64,000 bases of DNA from the NCBI GenBank assembly GCA_038147335.1, contig JAYQTK010000002.1, positions 310,001 through 374,000 on the forward strand. Direction: 5' to 3'. Both the position numbers and the translations under genes were made by a program. The DNA comes from Marisimplicoccus sp038147335 (lineage in GTDB: Bacteria > Bacteroidota > Bacteroidia > Flavobacteriales > Flavobacteriaceae). The notes below the pieces were generated by a model. It was not told the DNA's origin. It did not search any database and saw only the letters and a list, made by a program, of their open reading frames with translations. Of this stretch, positions 44,499 through 53,024 are shown piece after piece. Each line of letters opens with the position of its first letter. Positions within the stretch are counted from its first letter, which is position 1.

Positions 44499-45770
44499 TT
44501 ATATAGACTTAATTGCCTCTTTTAGATCATTAATTAGATCATTAGGGTCTTCAAGTCCTATACTAAGTCTTACTAGATCTGATGTAACCCCTGTGGATTT
44601 TTGCTGATCCTCATTTAATTGTTGATGAGTTGTGCTTGATGGATGAATTATTAGAGATTTAGAGTCACCAAAGTTTGCAAGTAAAGAAAATATTTTGGTA
44701 CTATCTGTCAATTTTTTTGCAGACTCAAACCCTCCTTTTAATCCAAAAGTAACAATTCCACTTTGACCTCCCTTTAAATATTTCTTTGAAAGATCATAAT
44801 ATTTAGATGATTTAAGACCTGGATAATTTACCCATGCTACCTCATCTTGAGTTTCAAGCCACTCTGCAACTTTCAATGCATTCTCAGAGTGTTTCTTAAT
44901 TCTTACCGATAGGGTTTCTAATCCTTGAATTGTTTGAAAACAATTAAACGGGCTTGGAGCACTACCAAGATCTCTTAGTCCCTCAATTCTAACTTTTGCA
45001 ATAAATGCTGCAGGCCCAAGTGCATCATGATATACAAGACCATGATATCCTGCAGATGGTTCAGTAAATTCATTAAATAGTCCACTACTCCAGTCAAATT
45101 TTCCAGCATCAATTATAATACCTCCTATTGAAGTTCCATTTCCCGTTATGTATTTTGTAGTAGAATGAATTACAATATCTGCACCATAATCAATTGGTTT
45201 TAATAAATATGGAGTAGCTACAGTATTGTCAACTACTAGTGGGAGTTTTGCTTTTTTGGCAATTTTGGATATGGATTCAACATCTAATATATCCAGTTTA
45301 GGATTACCAATACTTTCAATATACACAACCCTAGTTTTATCATTTATTGCTTGAGAAAAATTTTCTGGATCATCAGGGTCTACAAATGTTGTAGTTATCC
45401 CATACCTTGGAAGTGTAACGTTTAATAAATTATAAGTTCCTCCATATAGACTATTTGAAGCTACAATGTGATCCCCAGTTTTCAATAATGTTAAAAGGGT
45501 TGTAGCTAGAGCAGCAGATCCTGATGATGTAGCAACTGCAGCAATTCCTCCCTCCAACGAAGCTAGTCTTTGTTCAAGAATATCAGCTGTTGGGTTATTA
45601 AGTCTTGTATATATATATCCAGGCTCAGCTAATGAAAATAAATTAGCAGCATGGTCAGTGTCATCAAATACATAAGATGTAGTTTGATAGATTGGAACAG
45701 CTCTAGTCCCCTCTGTTTTTGTTGTGTTATGACCTGCATGTAGTGCAAGTGTTTGATCATTTTGATTCAT
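44499..45770 (-). CDS. metY: O-acetylhomoserine aminocarboxypropyltransferase (sulfhydrylase)
   Basis: PLP enzyme that uses sulfide to turn O-acetylhomoserine into homocysteine. Cys/Met metabolism family: LALHAGHNTTKTEGTRAVPIYQTTSY opening, LEGGIAAVATSSGSAALATTL phosphate loop, VVDNTVATPYLLKPIDYGADIVIHSTTKYITGNG with the Schiff-base Lys in STTKY. 423 residues with the insert that separates MetY from MetB/MetZ. Together with metX it gives a direct sulfhydrylation route. Overlaps the metK stop by four bases. Confidence 0.95.
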   Translation of the reverse strand: MNQNDQTLALHAGHNTTKTEGTRAVPIYQTTSYVFDDTDHAANLFSLAEPGYIYTRLNNPTADILEQRLASLEGGIAAVATSSGSAALATTLLTLLKTGDHIVASNSLYGGTYNLLNVTLPRYGITTTFVDPDDPENFSQAINDKTRVVYIESIGNPKLDILDVESISKIAKKAKLPLVVDNTVATPYLLKPIDYGADIVIHSTTKYITGNGTSIGGIIIDAGKFDWSSGLFNEFTEPSAGYHGLVYHDALGPAAFIAKVRIEGLRDLGSAPSPFNCFQTIQGLETLSVRIKKHSENALKVAEWLETQDEVAWVNYPGLKSSKYYDLSKKYLKGGQSGIVTFGLKGGFESAKKLTDSTKIFSLLANFGDSKSLIIHPSSTTHQQLNEDQQKSTGVTSDLVRLSIGLEDPNDLINDLKEAIKSI

Positions 45771-47020
45771 AGTTTTAGTGATTTAATTATTTGTTCAACA
45801 TATTCTAGTTTCTCCCAAGGGAAAAGCTCAACCTCGATTTTTTTAACTCCAGAATATTTTGAGTTAAATGTTTTGGTTTTTTTTTCAGATTTTCTACCCA
45901 TATGCCCATATGATGCAGTTTCAAGATATATTGGATCTCTCAATTTAAATCTTGATTCTATCGAGTGAGGTTTTAAGTCAAATATCTCTTTGACAATATT
46001 CGATAGTTTTGAATCTGAAATATTTAATTTTGATTTACCGCATGTATTTACATTAAGTGATACTGGCTCAGCAACTCCAATAGCATATCCTACTTGAATT
46101 AAAATCTCATCAGACACACCTGCTTTAACTAAATTCTTTGATATATGTCTTGCCGCATATGCTGCACTTCTATCAACTTTACTTGGATCTTTTCCACTAA
46201 AGGCTCCTCCACCATGCGCTCCTCTTCCTCCATAGGTATCAATAATTATTTTTCGTCCAGTTAAACCTGTATCTCCATGTGGTCCACCAATAACAAATTT
46301 TCCGGTCGGATTAACATGGTATTTAATACTATCATTAAATAATTTTTGAATACTTTCAGGATAACTTTCCTTTACTATTGGAATTAATATCTCAATTATA
46401 TCTTGTCTTATTTTATCCAACATTTTTTTATCATCGCTATCAAAATCATCATGTTGAGTTGAGACTACAATTGTATCTATTCTTAACGGATTATCATTTT
46501 CATCATATTCAATAGTAACTTGAGACTTTGAATCAGGTCTTAAATATGGAATTGTTTTTGATCTTCTCAGACTTGAGAGTTCGAAAAGTAATTTATTAGC
46601 AATATCTAGGGTAAGAGGAATGCTTTCTTGAGTTTCATTACAAGCATAACCAAACATTATTCCTTGATCTCCTGCACCTTGATCTTCCTTTGTATCTCTT
46701 TCTACTCCTCTTAAGATGTCTTCTGACTGCTCATGAATCAATGACATAACTGCACAAGATTCTCCTGAAAACTTGTACAAATCATTATTATATCCTATAT
46801 CCTTAATTATTTCTCTAGCAACATTCTGCACATCAATATATGTAGAGCTAGTAACCTCTCCAGATAAAACTACTTGTCCTGTTGTAACTAATGTTTCACA
46901 GGCAACTTTTGAATTTGGATCAAAAGCTAAAAAATTATCTAAGATTCCATCACTTATCTGGTCAGAGACCTTGTCAGGATGTCCTTCACTCACGGATTCA
47001 GACGTAAATAAATACGACAT
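45767..47020 (-). CDS. metK: S-adenosylmethionine synthetase
   Basis: Makes SAM from methionine and ATP. Signatures: LFTSESVSEGHPDKVSDQIS at the N-terminus, GAGDQGIMFGYAC in the middle, and GGRGAHGGGAFSGKDPSKVD. 417 residues, normal. First gene of a metK-metY-metX-osmC set; the 51-base pseudoknot at 47071-47121 lies 50 bases upstream, linking the set to SAM level. Confidence 0.96.
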   Translation of the reverse strand: MSYLFTSESVSEGHPDKVSDQISDGILDNFLAFDPNSKVACETLVTTGQVVLSGEVTSSTYIDVQNVAREIIKDIGYNNDLYKFSGESCAVMSLIHEQSEDILRGVERDTKEDQGAGDQGIMFGYACNETQESIPLTLDIANKLLFELSSLRRSKTIPYLRPDSKSQVTIEYDENDNPLRIDTIVVSTQHDDFDSDDKKMLDKIRQDIIEILIPIVKESYPESIQKLFNDSIKYHVNPTGKFVIGGPHGDTGLTGRKIIIDTYGGRGAHGGGAFSGKDPSKVDRSAAYAARHISKNLVKAGVSDEILIQVGYAIGVAEPVSLNVNTCGKSKLNISDSKLSNIVKEIFDLKPHSIESRFKLRDPIYLETASYGHMGRKSEKKTKTFNSKYSGVKKIEVELFPWEKLEYVEQIIKSLKL

Positions 47021-47070
47021 AGTTTAAAGTTTGTGAGAAAAAAAAAGACGTGATTGCTTGTAAAAGAATT

Positions 47071-47121
47071 ACTGCTTTAGCAATTTTTTTGAGAGGTTGC
47101 AATCAGTCAAATCCTTCCTCT
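47071..47121 (-). promoter_or_regulatory. SAM-II-like riboswitch upstream of metK-metY-metX
   Basis: On the minus strand the sequence AGAGG, then GGATTTGACTGATTGCAA, CCTCT, a run of As and TTGCTAAAGCAGT forms an H-type pseudoknot: AGAGG pairs with CCTCT (47121-47117 with 47096-47092), while GCAA pairs with TTGC and ACTG with CAGT (47107-47104 with 47074-47071). The invariant-looking GATTTGA...TTGCAA and TTGCTAAA stretches match what I recall of the SAM-II aptamer, a class reported in Alphaproteobacteria and Bacteroidota upstream of methionine genes. The related SAM-V class cannot be ruled out. The promoter next to it would start the RNA at the aptamer. The expression platform is unclear; a T-rich stretch follows it. 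Confidence 0.72.
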
Positions 47122-47129
47122 GTTTTCAA

Positions 47130-47158
47130 CAAAATTAATTAAAAAAAAATTATTTCAA
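47130..47158 (-). promoter_or_regulatory. Promoter of the metK operon
   Basis: Minus strand: TTG at 47158-47156, 18 bases, TAATTTTG at 47137-47130. It lies just upstream of the SAM-II-like element, so the transcript should begin at or a few bases before the aptamer. Confidence 0.55.
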
Positions 47159-47207
47159 ATTATTCTTCTTTTTTCTTTAAAAAAAACCTACTATTTTGGC
47201 AAAAATT

Positions 47208-47810
47208 ATGAGAATAGCAATTGCAGGAAATATTGGTGCTGGTAAAACAAGTTTAACTAAACAGCTATCGAAAAGCTTAAAATATAAACCATATTATGAA
47301 GATGTAATTGCAAATCCATATCTAGATGACTTTTACAGTCATATGGAAAGATGGTCATTTAATCTTCAAATTTATTTTTTAAATAGTAGATTCAAACAGC
47401 TACTAGATATTGAAAAAAGCAATGAAGACGTTATTCAAGATAGAACAATTTATGAGGATGCATTTATTTTTGCTCCAAACTTAAATGCAATGGGCTTAAT
47501 GCCTCAAAGAGATTATGAAAATTATTTATCACTTTTTGATACAATGCTTAATCTTGTCAAACCCCCAGATCTTTTAGTTTACCTTCAAAGTAGTATCCCT
47601 AACCTAGTTAATAAAATTCATAAAAGGGGTAGAGAGTATGAAAAAACTATTAGTATTGAATATCTAAGTAGATTAAATGAGAGATATGAGGCTTGGATAA
47701 CAAATTATGACAACGGTAAGCTTTTAAAAATAAATGTTGACGATATGGACTTTGTTGAAAATAAGTCTGATTATGAATCAATATTATCAATGATTAAAAA
47801 AGAACTTTAA
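47208..47810 (+). CDS. Deoxynucleoside kinase family protein
   Basis: Phosphorylates deoxynucleosides for salvage; adenosine/guanosine-type specificity is common in bacterial homologues. The P-loop GNIGAGKTS begins near residue 8 and the ERS-like region is VIQDRTIYEDAFIFA, with the arginine-rich lid KRGREYEK. 200 residues. I chose ATG at 47208; a TTG four codons earlier is an alternative. Divergent from metK. Confidence 0.88.
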   Translation: MRIAIAGNIGAGKTSLTKQLSKSLKYKPYYEDVIANPYLDDFYSHMERWSFNLQIYFLNSRFKQLLDIEKSNEDVIQDRTIYEDAFIFAPNLNAMGLMPQRDYENYLSLFDTMLNLVKPPDLLVYLQSSIPNLVNKIHKRGREYEKTISIEYLSRLNERYEAWITNYDNGKLLKINVDDMDFVENKSDYESILSMIKKEL

Positions 47811-47830
47811 TCATATCTTTCTACATATTT

Positions 47831-47863
47831 TTGCTTTCCATTTTTAGCATTGTATTATATTTG
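47831..47863 (+). promoter_or_regulatory. Bacteroidota promoter of hppA
   Basis: TTG at 47831-47833, 22 bases, TATATTTG at 47856-47863, matching the TTG/TAnnTTTG consensus with a spacer at the long end of the usual range. The -7 box ends 15 bases before the hppA ATG. Confidence 0.5.
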
Positions 47864-47878
47864 AAAAAAATTTAAAAA

Positions 47879-50002
47879 ATGGACTACATAAATCTTATCC
47901 CCTTAGCTGGTGTAATTGCATTAATATTTGTTTTTATAAAAAATGCATCAGTTTCTAAAAAAGAAGTTGGAAATGCAAAAATGGCAAAAATTGCAAAAAA
48001 TATTGCAGATGGTGCAATGGCATTTTTAAAAGCTGAATATAAAATATTATCAGTTTTTGTTATAATTACTGCTGTTCTTCTAGCATTTAAAGGTATTAAT
48101 GAGGGAAGCAGCTGGTTGGTTGCAGTATCTTTTGTTGTTGGAGCATTATGTTCTGGTCTAGCAGGTTTTATTGGTATGCAAGTTGCAACCAAGGCCAATG
48201 TTAGGACAACTAATGCTGCTCAACATTCTCTTGGAAAAGCACTTGAAATTGCATTTTCTGGTGGTTCTGTGATGGGAATGGGTGTAGTTGGTTTAGGAGT
48301 TTTGGGAGTTGGTTCACTATTTATAATTTACAGGCCAATGTTTGATGACATAAATACTGTAATACAAGTTTTATCCGGATTTTCTCTTGGTGCTTCTTCT
48401 ATCGCATTGTTTGCCAGAGTTGGTGGTGGAATATACACTAAAGCTGCAGATGTTGGTGCTGACTTAGTAGGGAAAGTTGAAGCTGGTATCCCTGAAGATC
48501 ATCCTCTAAATCCAGCAACTATTGCAGATAATGTTGGAGATAATGTAGGAGATGTTGCTGGAATGGGAGCAGATTTATTTGAGTCTTTTGTCGGTTCAAT
48601 TATTGGGGCAATGGTATTAGGTGCTGCTTTTATTAGTTTAAGTGAATTCTCTGGAATTGAAATAAATGCTGTATTACTTCCATTGTTTATAGCTGCATCT
48701 GGAATAATTATGTCTATTATAGGAACCTTCTTTGTTAAAGTAAAAGAAGGTGGAGATCCTCATAAGGCTTTAAATATGGGTGAGTTTATATCTGCTGGAT
48801 TAATGATTGCCGTTACTTATTTCTTGATACAGTATTTACTTCCTGAGTCATGGGTTTTCAATGATATTGAATATACTTCAAATGGTGTCTTCATTGCTAC
48901 GATTAGTGGATTAATAGCAGGACTTCTTGTAGGTAAAGTAACTGAATATTACACTGCAACTGGTAAAAATCCAGTTCTTTCAATAGTTAAACAGTCAGAA
49001 ACTGGTCCTGCAACTACTATAATCTCTGGTTTAGGGGTTGGAATGATTTCCACTGCGCTTCCTATAATATTTATTTGTGCAGCAATATTACTCTCCTATG
49101 AGTTTGCTGGTCTATATGGAATAGCAATTGCTGCTGTTGGTATGCTTGCTAATACAGGTATTCAGTTGGCAGTTGATGCATATGGACCTATTTCAGATAA
49201 TGCTGGAGGTATTGCCGAAATGGCAGAGTTAGATCCTAAAGTTAGAGAAAGAACAGATAAACTTGATGCAGTTGGAAATACAACTGCAGCAATAGGAAAA
49301 GGTTTTGCTATTGCATCAGCTGCTCTAACAGCTTTAGCTTTATTTGCAGCATTTATGCAAACTGCAGAAATTACTGCTATTGATATTTCAAAACCCGTTG
49401 TTATGGCTGGACTTTTACTCGGCGCAATGCTGCCATTTGTTTTTTCTGCCCTTTCAATGAAGGCAGTTGGTAAGGCGGCAATGAGTATGATTGAAGAAGT
49501 GAGAAGACAATTTAAAGACCTTCCAAAATTGAAAGCAGCTCTTGAAGTAATGAGAAAGTATGACTCAGATCTTTCTAAGGCATCAAAAGAAGATCTAAAA
49601 ATTTTTAATGATGCTGATGGTGTTGCAGAATATAGTAAATGTGTTGAAATTTCAACACAAGCTGCATTAAGAGAGATGGTTCTACCAGGATTAATGGCTA
49701 TATCAGTTCCAGTAATAATTGGATTTGCTGGTGGTGCAGAAATGCTTGGTGGTCTTTTGGCTGGTGTTACATCGTGTGGTGTTCTAATGGCTATTTTTCA
49801 ATCAAATGCTGGTGGTGCATGGGATAATGCAAAGAAAATGATTGAAGAAGATGGAAGAAAAGGTACTGAAGCTCATAAAGCAGCAGTTGTTGGTGATACA
49901 GTTGGTGATCCTTTTAAAGACACATCTGGACCATCACTAAACATTCTTCTTAAATTAATTGCTGTTGTTGCTCTTGTTATAGCTCCACTTCTAGTAGGCT
50001 AA
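47879..50002 (+). CDS. hppA: K+-dependent membrane pyrophosphatase
   Basis: Sixteen-helix membrane enzyme that hydrolyses pyrophosphate and pumps Na+ and/or H+. Substrate-site motifs are DVGADLVGKVEAGIPEDHP and NVGDNVGDVAGMGADLFE near residues 192-235, and DAYGPISDNAGGIAEMA and KAAVVGDTVGDPFKDTSGPSLN at the C-terminal part. Residue 470 is Ala (GNTTAA); K+-independent enzymes have Lys there, so this one should need K+. Na+ versus H+ pumping is not settled by this. 707 residues. A full promoter-like element precedes it. Confidence 0.95.
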   Translation: MDYINLIPLAGVIALIFVFIKNASVSKKEVGNAKMAKIAKNIADGAMAFLKAEYKILSVFVIITAVLLAFKGINEGSSWLVAVSFVVGALCSGLAGFIGMQVATKANVRTTNAAQHSLGKALEIAFSGGSVMGMGVVGLGVLGVGSLFIIYRPMFDDINTVIQVLSGFSLGASSIALFARVGGGIYTKAADVGADLVGKVEAGIPEDHPLNPATIADNVGDNVGDVAGMGADLFESFVGSIIGAMVLGAAFISLSEFSGIEINAVLLPLFIAASGIIMSIIGTFFVKVKEGGDPHKALNMGEFISAGLMIAVTYFLIQYLLPESWVFNDIEYTSNGVFIATISGLIAGLLVGKVTEYYTATGKNPVLSIVKQSETGPATTIISGLGVGMISTALPIIFICAAILLSYEFAGLYGIAIAAVGMLANTGIQLAVDAYGPISDNAGGIAEMAELDPKVRERTDKLDAVGNTTAAIGKGFAIASAALTALALFAAFMQTAEITAIDISKPVVMAGLLLGAMLPFVFSALSMKAVGKAAMSMIEEVRRQFKDLPKLKAALEVMRKYDSDLSKASKEDLKIFNDADGVAEYSKCVEISTQAALREMVLPGLMAISVPVIIGFAGGAEMLGGLLAGVTSCGVLMAIFQSNAGGAWDNAKKMIEEDGRKGTEAHKAAVVGDTVGDPFKDTSGPSLNILLKLIAVVALVIAPLLVG

Positions 50003-50976
50003 ATATAGAGAACTTTTTTAACTGCTTTAATTACTTCCTCACTATTTGGAAGCCACTCCTCTAATAAAACTGGAGAATAAGGAGTAGGAGTATCTGCATT
50101 ATTTACTTTTTCAATTGGAGCATCTAAAAAATCAAAGAGTTCATTCTGAACTTTGTGCGAAATATCTGTAGATATATTTCCAAAAGGCCAAGCTTCTTCA
50201 AGTATTACTAATCTATTTGTTTTTTTAACTGATTCAAGTACAGTATCATAATCAATAGGCCTGAGTGTTCGTAAATCAATAATTTCACATTCAATACCCT
50301 CTTTTTCAAGAATATCAGCAGCTATATATGCTTCTTTTATAATCTTTCCAAATGAAACTAATGTTACATCTTTTCCCTTTCTCTTAATATCAGCTACACC
50401 AATTGGTAAAGTGTATTCACCTTCAGGAATTTCACCCTTATCACCATACATCTGTTCTGATTCCATAAAAATAACTGGATCATCATCTCTGATTGCAGAC
50501 TTTAAAAGTCCTTTTGCATCATATGGATTAGATGGCACAATTACCTTAAGACCAGGACAATTAGCAAACCAGCTTTCAAATGCTTGAGAGTGAGTTGCAC
50601 CAAGTTGACCAGCAGAAGCTGTTGGACCTCTAAAAACAATTGGACATGGAAATTGACCACCAGACATCTGTCTTATTTTTGCAGCATTATTTATTATTTG
50701 ATCAATTCCAACCAGTGAAAAATTAAATGTCATAAATTCAATAATTGGTCTAGCTCCAACCATTGTAGAACCAACTCCAACTCCAGAGAAACCAGCTTCA
50801 GAAATAGGTGTATCAATTACTCTTAATTCACCAAATTCATCTAACATTCCCTTTGATGCCTTGTAGGCACCGTTATATTCAGCAACTTCCTCACCCATAA
50901 GATAGACACTCTCGTCTCTTCTCATTTCCTCTGACATTGCTTCACATATAGCTTCTCTAAATTGAACTGTCTTCAT
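49999..50976 (-). CDS. pdhB: Pyruvate dehydrogenase E1 component, beta subunit
   Basis: Beta half of the alpha2beta2 thiamine-diphosphate E1, acting with E1-alpha and E2/E3 to form acetyl-CoA. REAICEAMSEEMRRDESVYLMGEEVAEYNGAYK is the N-terminal region; the E1-beta signatures are TPISEAGFSGVGVGSTMVG, MTFNFSLVGIDQIINNAAKI and RGPTASAGQLGATHSQAFE. 325 residues. E1-alpha and E2 are not in the window, so the genes are split. Four-base convergent overlap with hppA. Confidence 0.93.
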   Translation of the reverse strand: MKTVQFREAICEAMSEEMRRDESVYLMGEEVAEYNGAYKASKGMLDEFGELRVIDTPISEAGFSGVGVGSTMVGARPIIEFMTFNFSLVGIDQIINNAAKIRQMSGGQFPCPIVFRGPTASAGQLGATHSQAFESWFANCPGLKVIVPSNPYDAKGLLKSAIRDDDPVIFMESEQMYGDKGEIPEGEYTLPIGVADIKRKGKDVTLVSFGKIIKEAYIAADILEKEGIECEIIDLRTLRPIDYDTVLESVKKTNRLVILEEAWPFGNISTDISHKVQNELFDFLDAPIEKVNNADTPTPYSPVLLEEWLPNSEEVIKAVKKVLYI

Positions 50977-51078
50977 AGATTAAAATTTATGCGAATTTAA
51001 TCATAAAAAAAATATTTCCTATAGTCCATTAATGAGATTTAAATTTTATTTAATTAATTTGTGGCATTATAATTTTAC

Positions 51079-51702
51079 ATGGAATTGGTAGAGTTAAAAA
51101 TTCATGGAATTTCATATAGTGATAATACTTCTGGAGCCTTTGCATTAATTTTAGATGAAGTTAACGGCAATAAAAAATTACCTATTGTAATAGGAGGATT
51201 TGAAGCACAATCGATAGCAATTGCACTTGAAAAAAAAATTAAAACTTCTAGGCCTCTCACTCATGAACTATTTAAAGGATTTGCTGATAAGTTTGATATT
51301 AGTTTAAACCATGTGATAATTCATAAATTAAGCGAGGGTGTTTTCTATTCAAATATGGTATGTGAAAAAGATAGTGAAGTTGTAAAAATTGATTCAAGGA
51401 CATCTGATGCTATTGCTTTATCAATTAGATTTAATGCTCCTATTTTTGTTACTAAAGAAATTTTAGATGAAGCAGGGTTTGAAGATGATAAAAGATACTC
51501 AGATGGGATTAATCTTACTGATGAAAACTTTTTTAAGGATAACTTATCTGGTTCAACTGATTCTAAAAGTGAAAATACTAAGGATATTAAAAAAATCTCT
51601 ACCAGAAATATTAGAAAAATGCTAGAAAAAAGTATTCAAAATGAAGATTATGAATTAGCTGCTAGATTAAGAGATGAATTAGATTTTAGAAAAAAGGTAT
51701 AA
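51079..51702 (+). CDS. Bifunctional nuclease family (DUF151) protein with UVR domain
   Basis: A 207-residue protein: DUF151 domain at 1-140 (LPIVIGGFEAQSIAIALEKKI; LSEGVFYSNMVCEKDS; RTSDAIALSIRFNAPIFVTKE) and a C-terminal UvrB/UvrC-type UVR helix pair at about 173-207 (RNIRKMLEKSIQNEDYELAA, RLRDELDFRKK). DUF151 proteins from plants have reported DNase/RNase activity, but the bacterial role is unknown. Common in Bacteroidota. It overlaps the thyA start by one base, as the thyA ATG follows within the stop. Confidence 0.9.
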   Translation: MELVELKIHGISYSDNTSGAFALILDEVNGNKKLPIVIGGFEAQSIAIALEKKIKTSRPLTHELFKGFADKFDISLNHVIIHKLSEGVFYSNMVCEKDSEVVKIDSRTSDAIALSIRFNAPIFVTKEILDEAGFEDDKRYSDGINLTDENFFKDNLSGSTDSKSENTKDIKKISTRNIRKMLEKSIQNEDYELAARLRDELDFRKKV

Positions 51703-52526
51703 TGAAACAATATTTAGATTTACTTCAACATATAAAAGAAAAAGGAGTAAAAAAAGAGGACAGGACTGGCACTGGCACAATTAGTGTTTTTGGATATCAA
51801 ATGAGGTTTAATCTTCAAGAAGGTTTTCCTCTTGTTACTACTAAGAAACTGCATTTAAGATCAATAATACATGAACTTATATGGTTTATAAATGGTGAAA
51901 CAAACATAAAGTACCTCAAAGAAAATGGTGTAACAATATGGGATGAATGGGCTGATAACAATGGAAATCTTGGTCCAATTTATGGGCACCAATGGAGAAA
52001 TTGGAATTCTGATGGTATAGACCAGCTCCAAGATGTAATTTATTCGCTTAAAAATAATCCATCAAGTAGAAGAATGATAGTAACAGCATGGAATCCAAAT
52101 ATTATTCCTGACAGTTCAAAATCATTTAGTGATAATGTTAAAAATGGAAAGGCAGCTTTACCTCCATGTCATGCATTTTTTCAGTTTTATGTTTCTGATA
52201 ATAAACTATCTTGTCAAATGTATCAGAGAAGTGCAGATGTATTTCTAGGTGTTCCCTTTAATATAGCTTCATATGCTCTTTTAACTCATATGATAGCTCA
52301 AGTATGTGAATATGATGTTGGAGATTTCATACATTCATTCGGTGATACTCACATTTATTTAAATCATTTAGAGCAAGTTGATCTTCAGTTAACAAGAGAA
52401 CCAATGAAATTACCTAAACTTAAACTTAACCCTCTTGTAAAAAAAATTGAAGATTTTAAATATGAGGATATAGAAATCTTAGATTATAATTCACATCCAT
52501 CAATAAAGGGTAAGATTTCTGTTTAA
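51702..52526 (+). CDS. thyA: Thymidylate synthase
   Basis: Methylates dUMP to dTMP with methylenetetrahydrofolate. Nucleophile Cys-156 in LPPCHAFFQF; RTGTGTISVFGYQMRFNL and SSRRMIVTAWNP bind dUMP; QRSADVFLGVPFNIASYA and HIYLNHLEQV complete the site. 274 residues, standard. Precedes folA by two bases, the usual pair that regenerates folate. Confidence 0.97.
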   Translation: MKQYLDLLQHIKEKGVKKEDRTGTGTISVFGYQMRFNLQEGFPLVTTKKLHLRSIIHELIWFINGETNIKYLKENGVTIWDEWADNNGNLGPIYGHQWRNWNSDGIDQLQDVIYSLKNNPSSRRMIVTAWNPNIIPDSSKSFSDNVKNGKAALPPCHAFFQFYVSDNKLSCQMYQRSADVFLGVPFNIASYALLTHMIAQVCEYDVGDFIHSFGDTHIYLNHLEQVDLQLTREPMKLPKLKLNPLVKKIEDFKYEDIEILDYNSHPSIKGKISV

Positions 52527-52528
52527 TT

Positions 52529-53023
52529 ATGATTAAAAGTGAACTTACAATTATCGCAGCAGCTTCAACAAATAATGTTATTGGGTTTGATAATAAGTTG
52601 ATTTGGAATATTCCAAAGGATCTAAAAAGATTTAAAGAGTTGACTCAAGGTCATTCAGTTATTATGGGTAGAAAGACCTTTGAATCTTTACCTAATCCAT
52701 TACCAAACAGAAGAAATATTGTTGTTACAAGGAATAAAGATTATTCTCCAGAAGGTATTGAGGTATTTAGTAGTATTGAAGATGCCTTAGATGTTTGTAG
52801 AGAGGATCTACAACCATTTATAATTGGTGGAGGGGAGATATACTCGCAGACAATTAATCTTGTTGATAAAATAGAATTAACAAGGGTTTATAAAGATTAT
52901 CAAGGGGATGCCTTTTTCCCTGACATTCCTCTGGATAAATTTGAGCTTGCTAACGAGTTAGTTAATTATTTAGATGATGATAGTAATACAAAATATTCTT
53001 TTTTAACATATATAAAGAAATAA
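52529..53023 (+). CDS. folA: Dihydrofolate reductase
   Basis: NADPH-dependent reduction of dihydrofolate, which thyA produces next door. ASTNNVIGFDNKLIWNIPKDLKRFKELT contains the Met20-loop equivalent with W-N-I-P and the catalytic Asp; VIMGRKTFESL, RRNIVVTRN and FIIGGGEIYSQ form the NADPH site. 164 residues. fabD follows after one base. Confidence 0.96.
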   Translation: MIKSELTIIAAASTNNVIGFDNKLIWNIPKDLKRFKELTQGHSVIMGRKTFESLPNPLPNRRNIVVTRNKDYSPEGIEVFSSIEDALDVCREDLQPFIIGGGEIYSQTINLVDKIELTRVYKDYQGDAFFPDIPLDKFELANELVNYLDDDSNTKYSFLTYIKK

Positions 53024-53024
53024 T

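Noticed and set aside
47021..47070. ATTGCT/AGCAAT hairpin plus T run after the SAM-II-like element as a terminator platform
   Set aside because: The stem is only six AT-rich pairs with a long loop and would form when SAM is absent, the opposite of the expected logic; the mode of control is left open.
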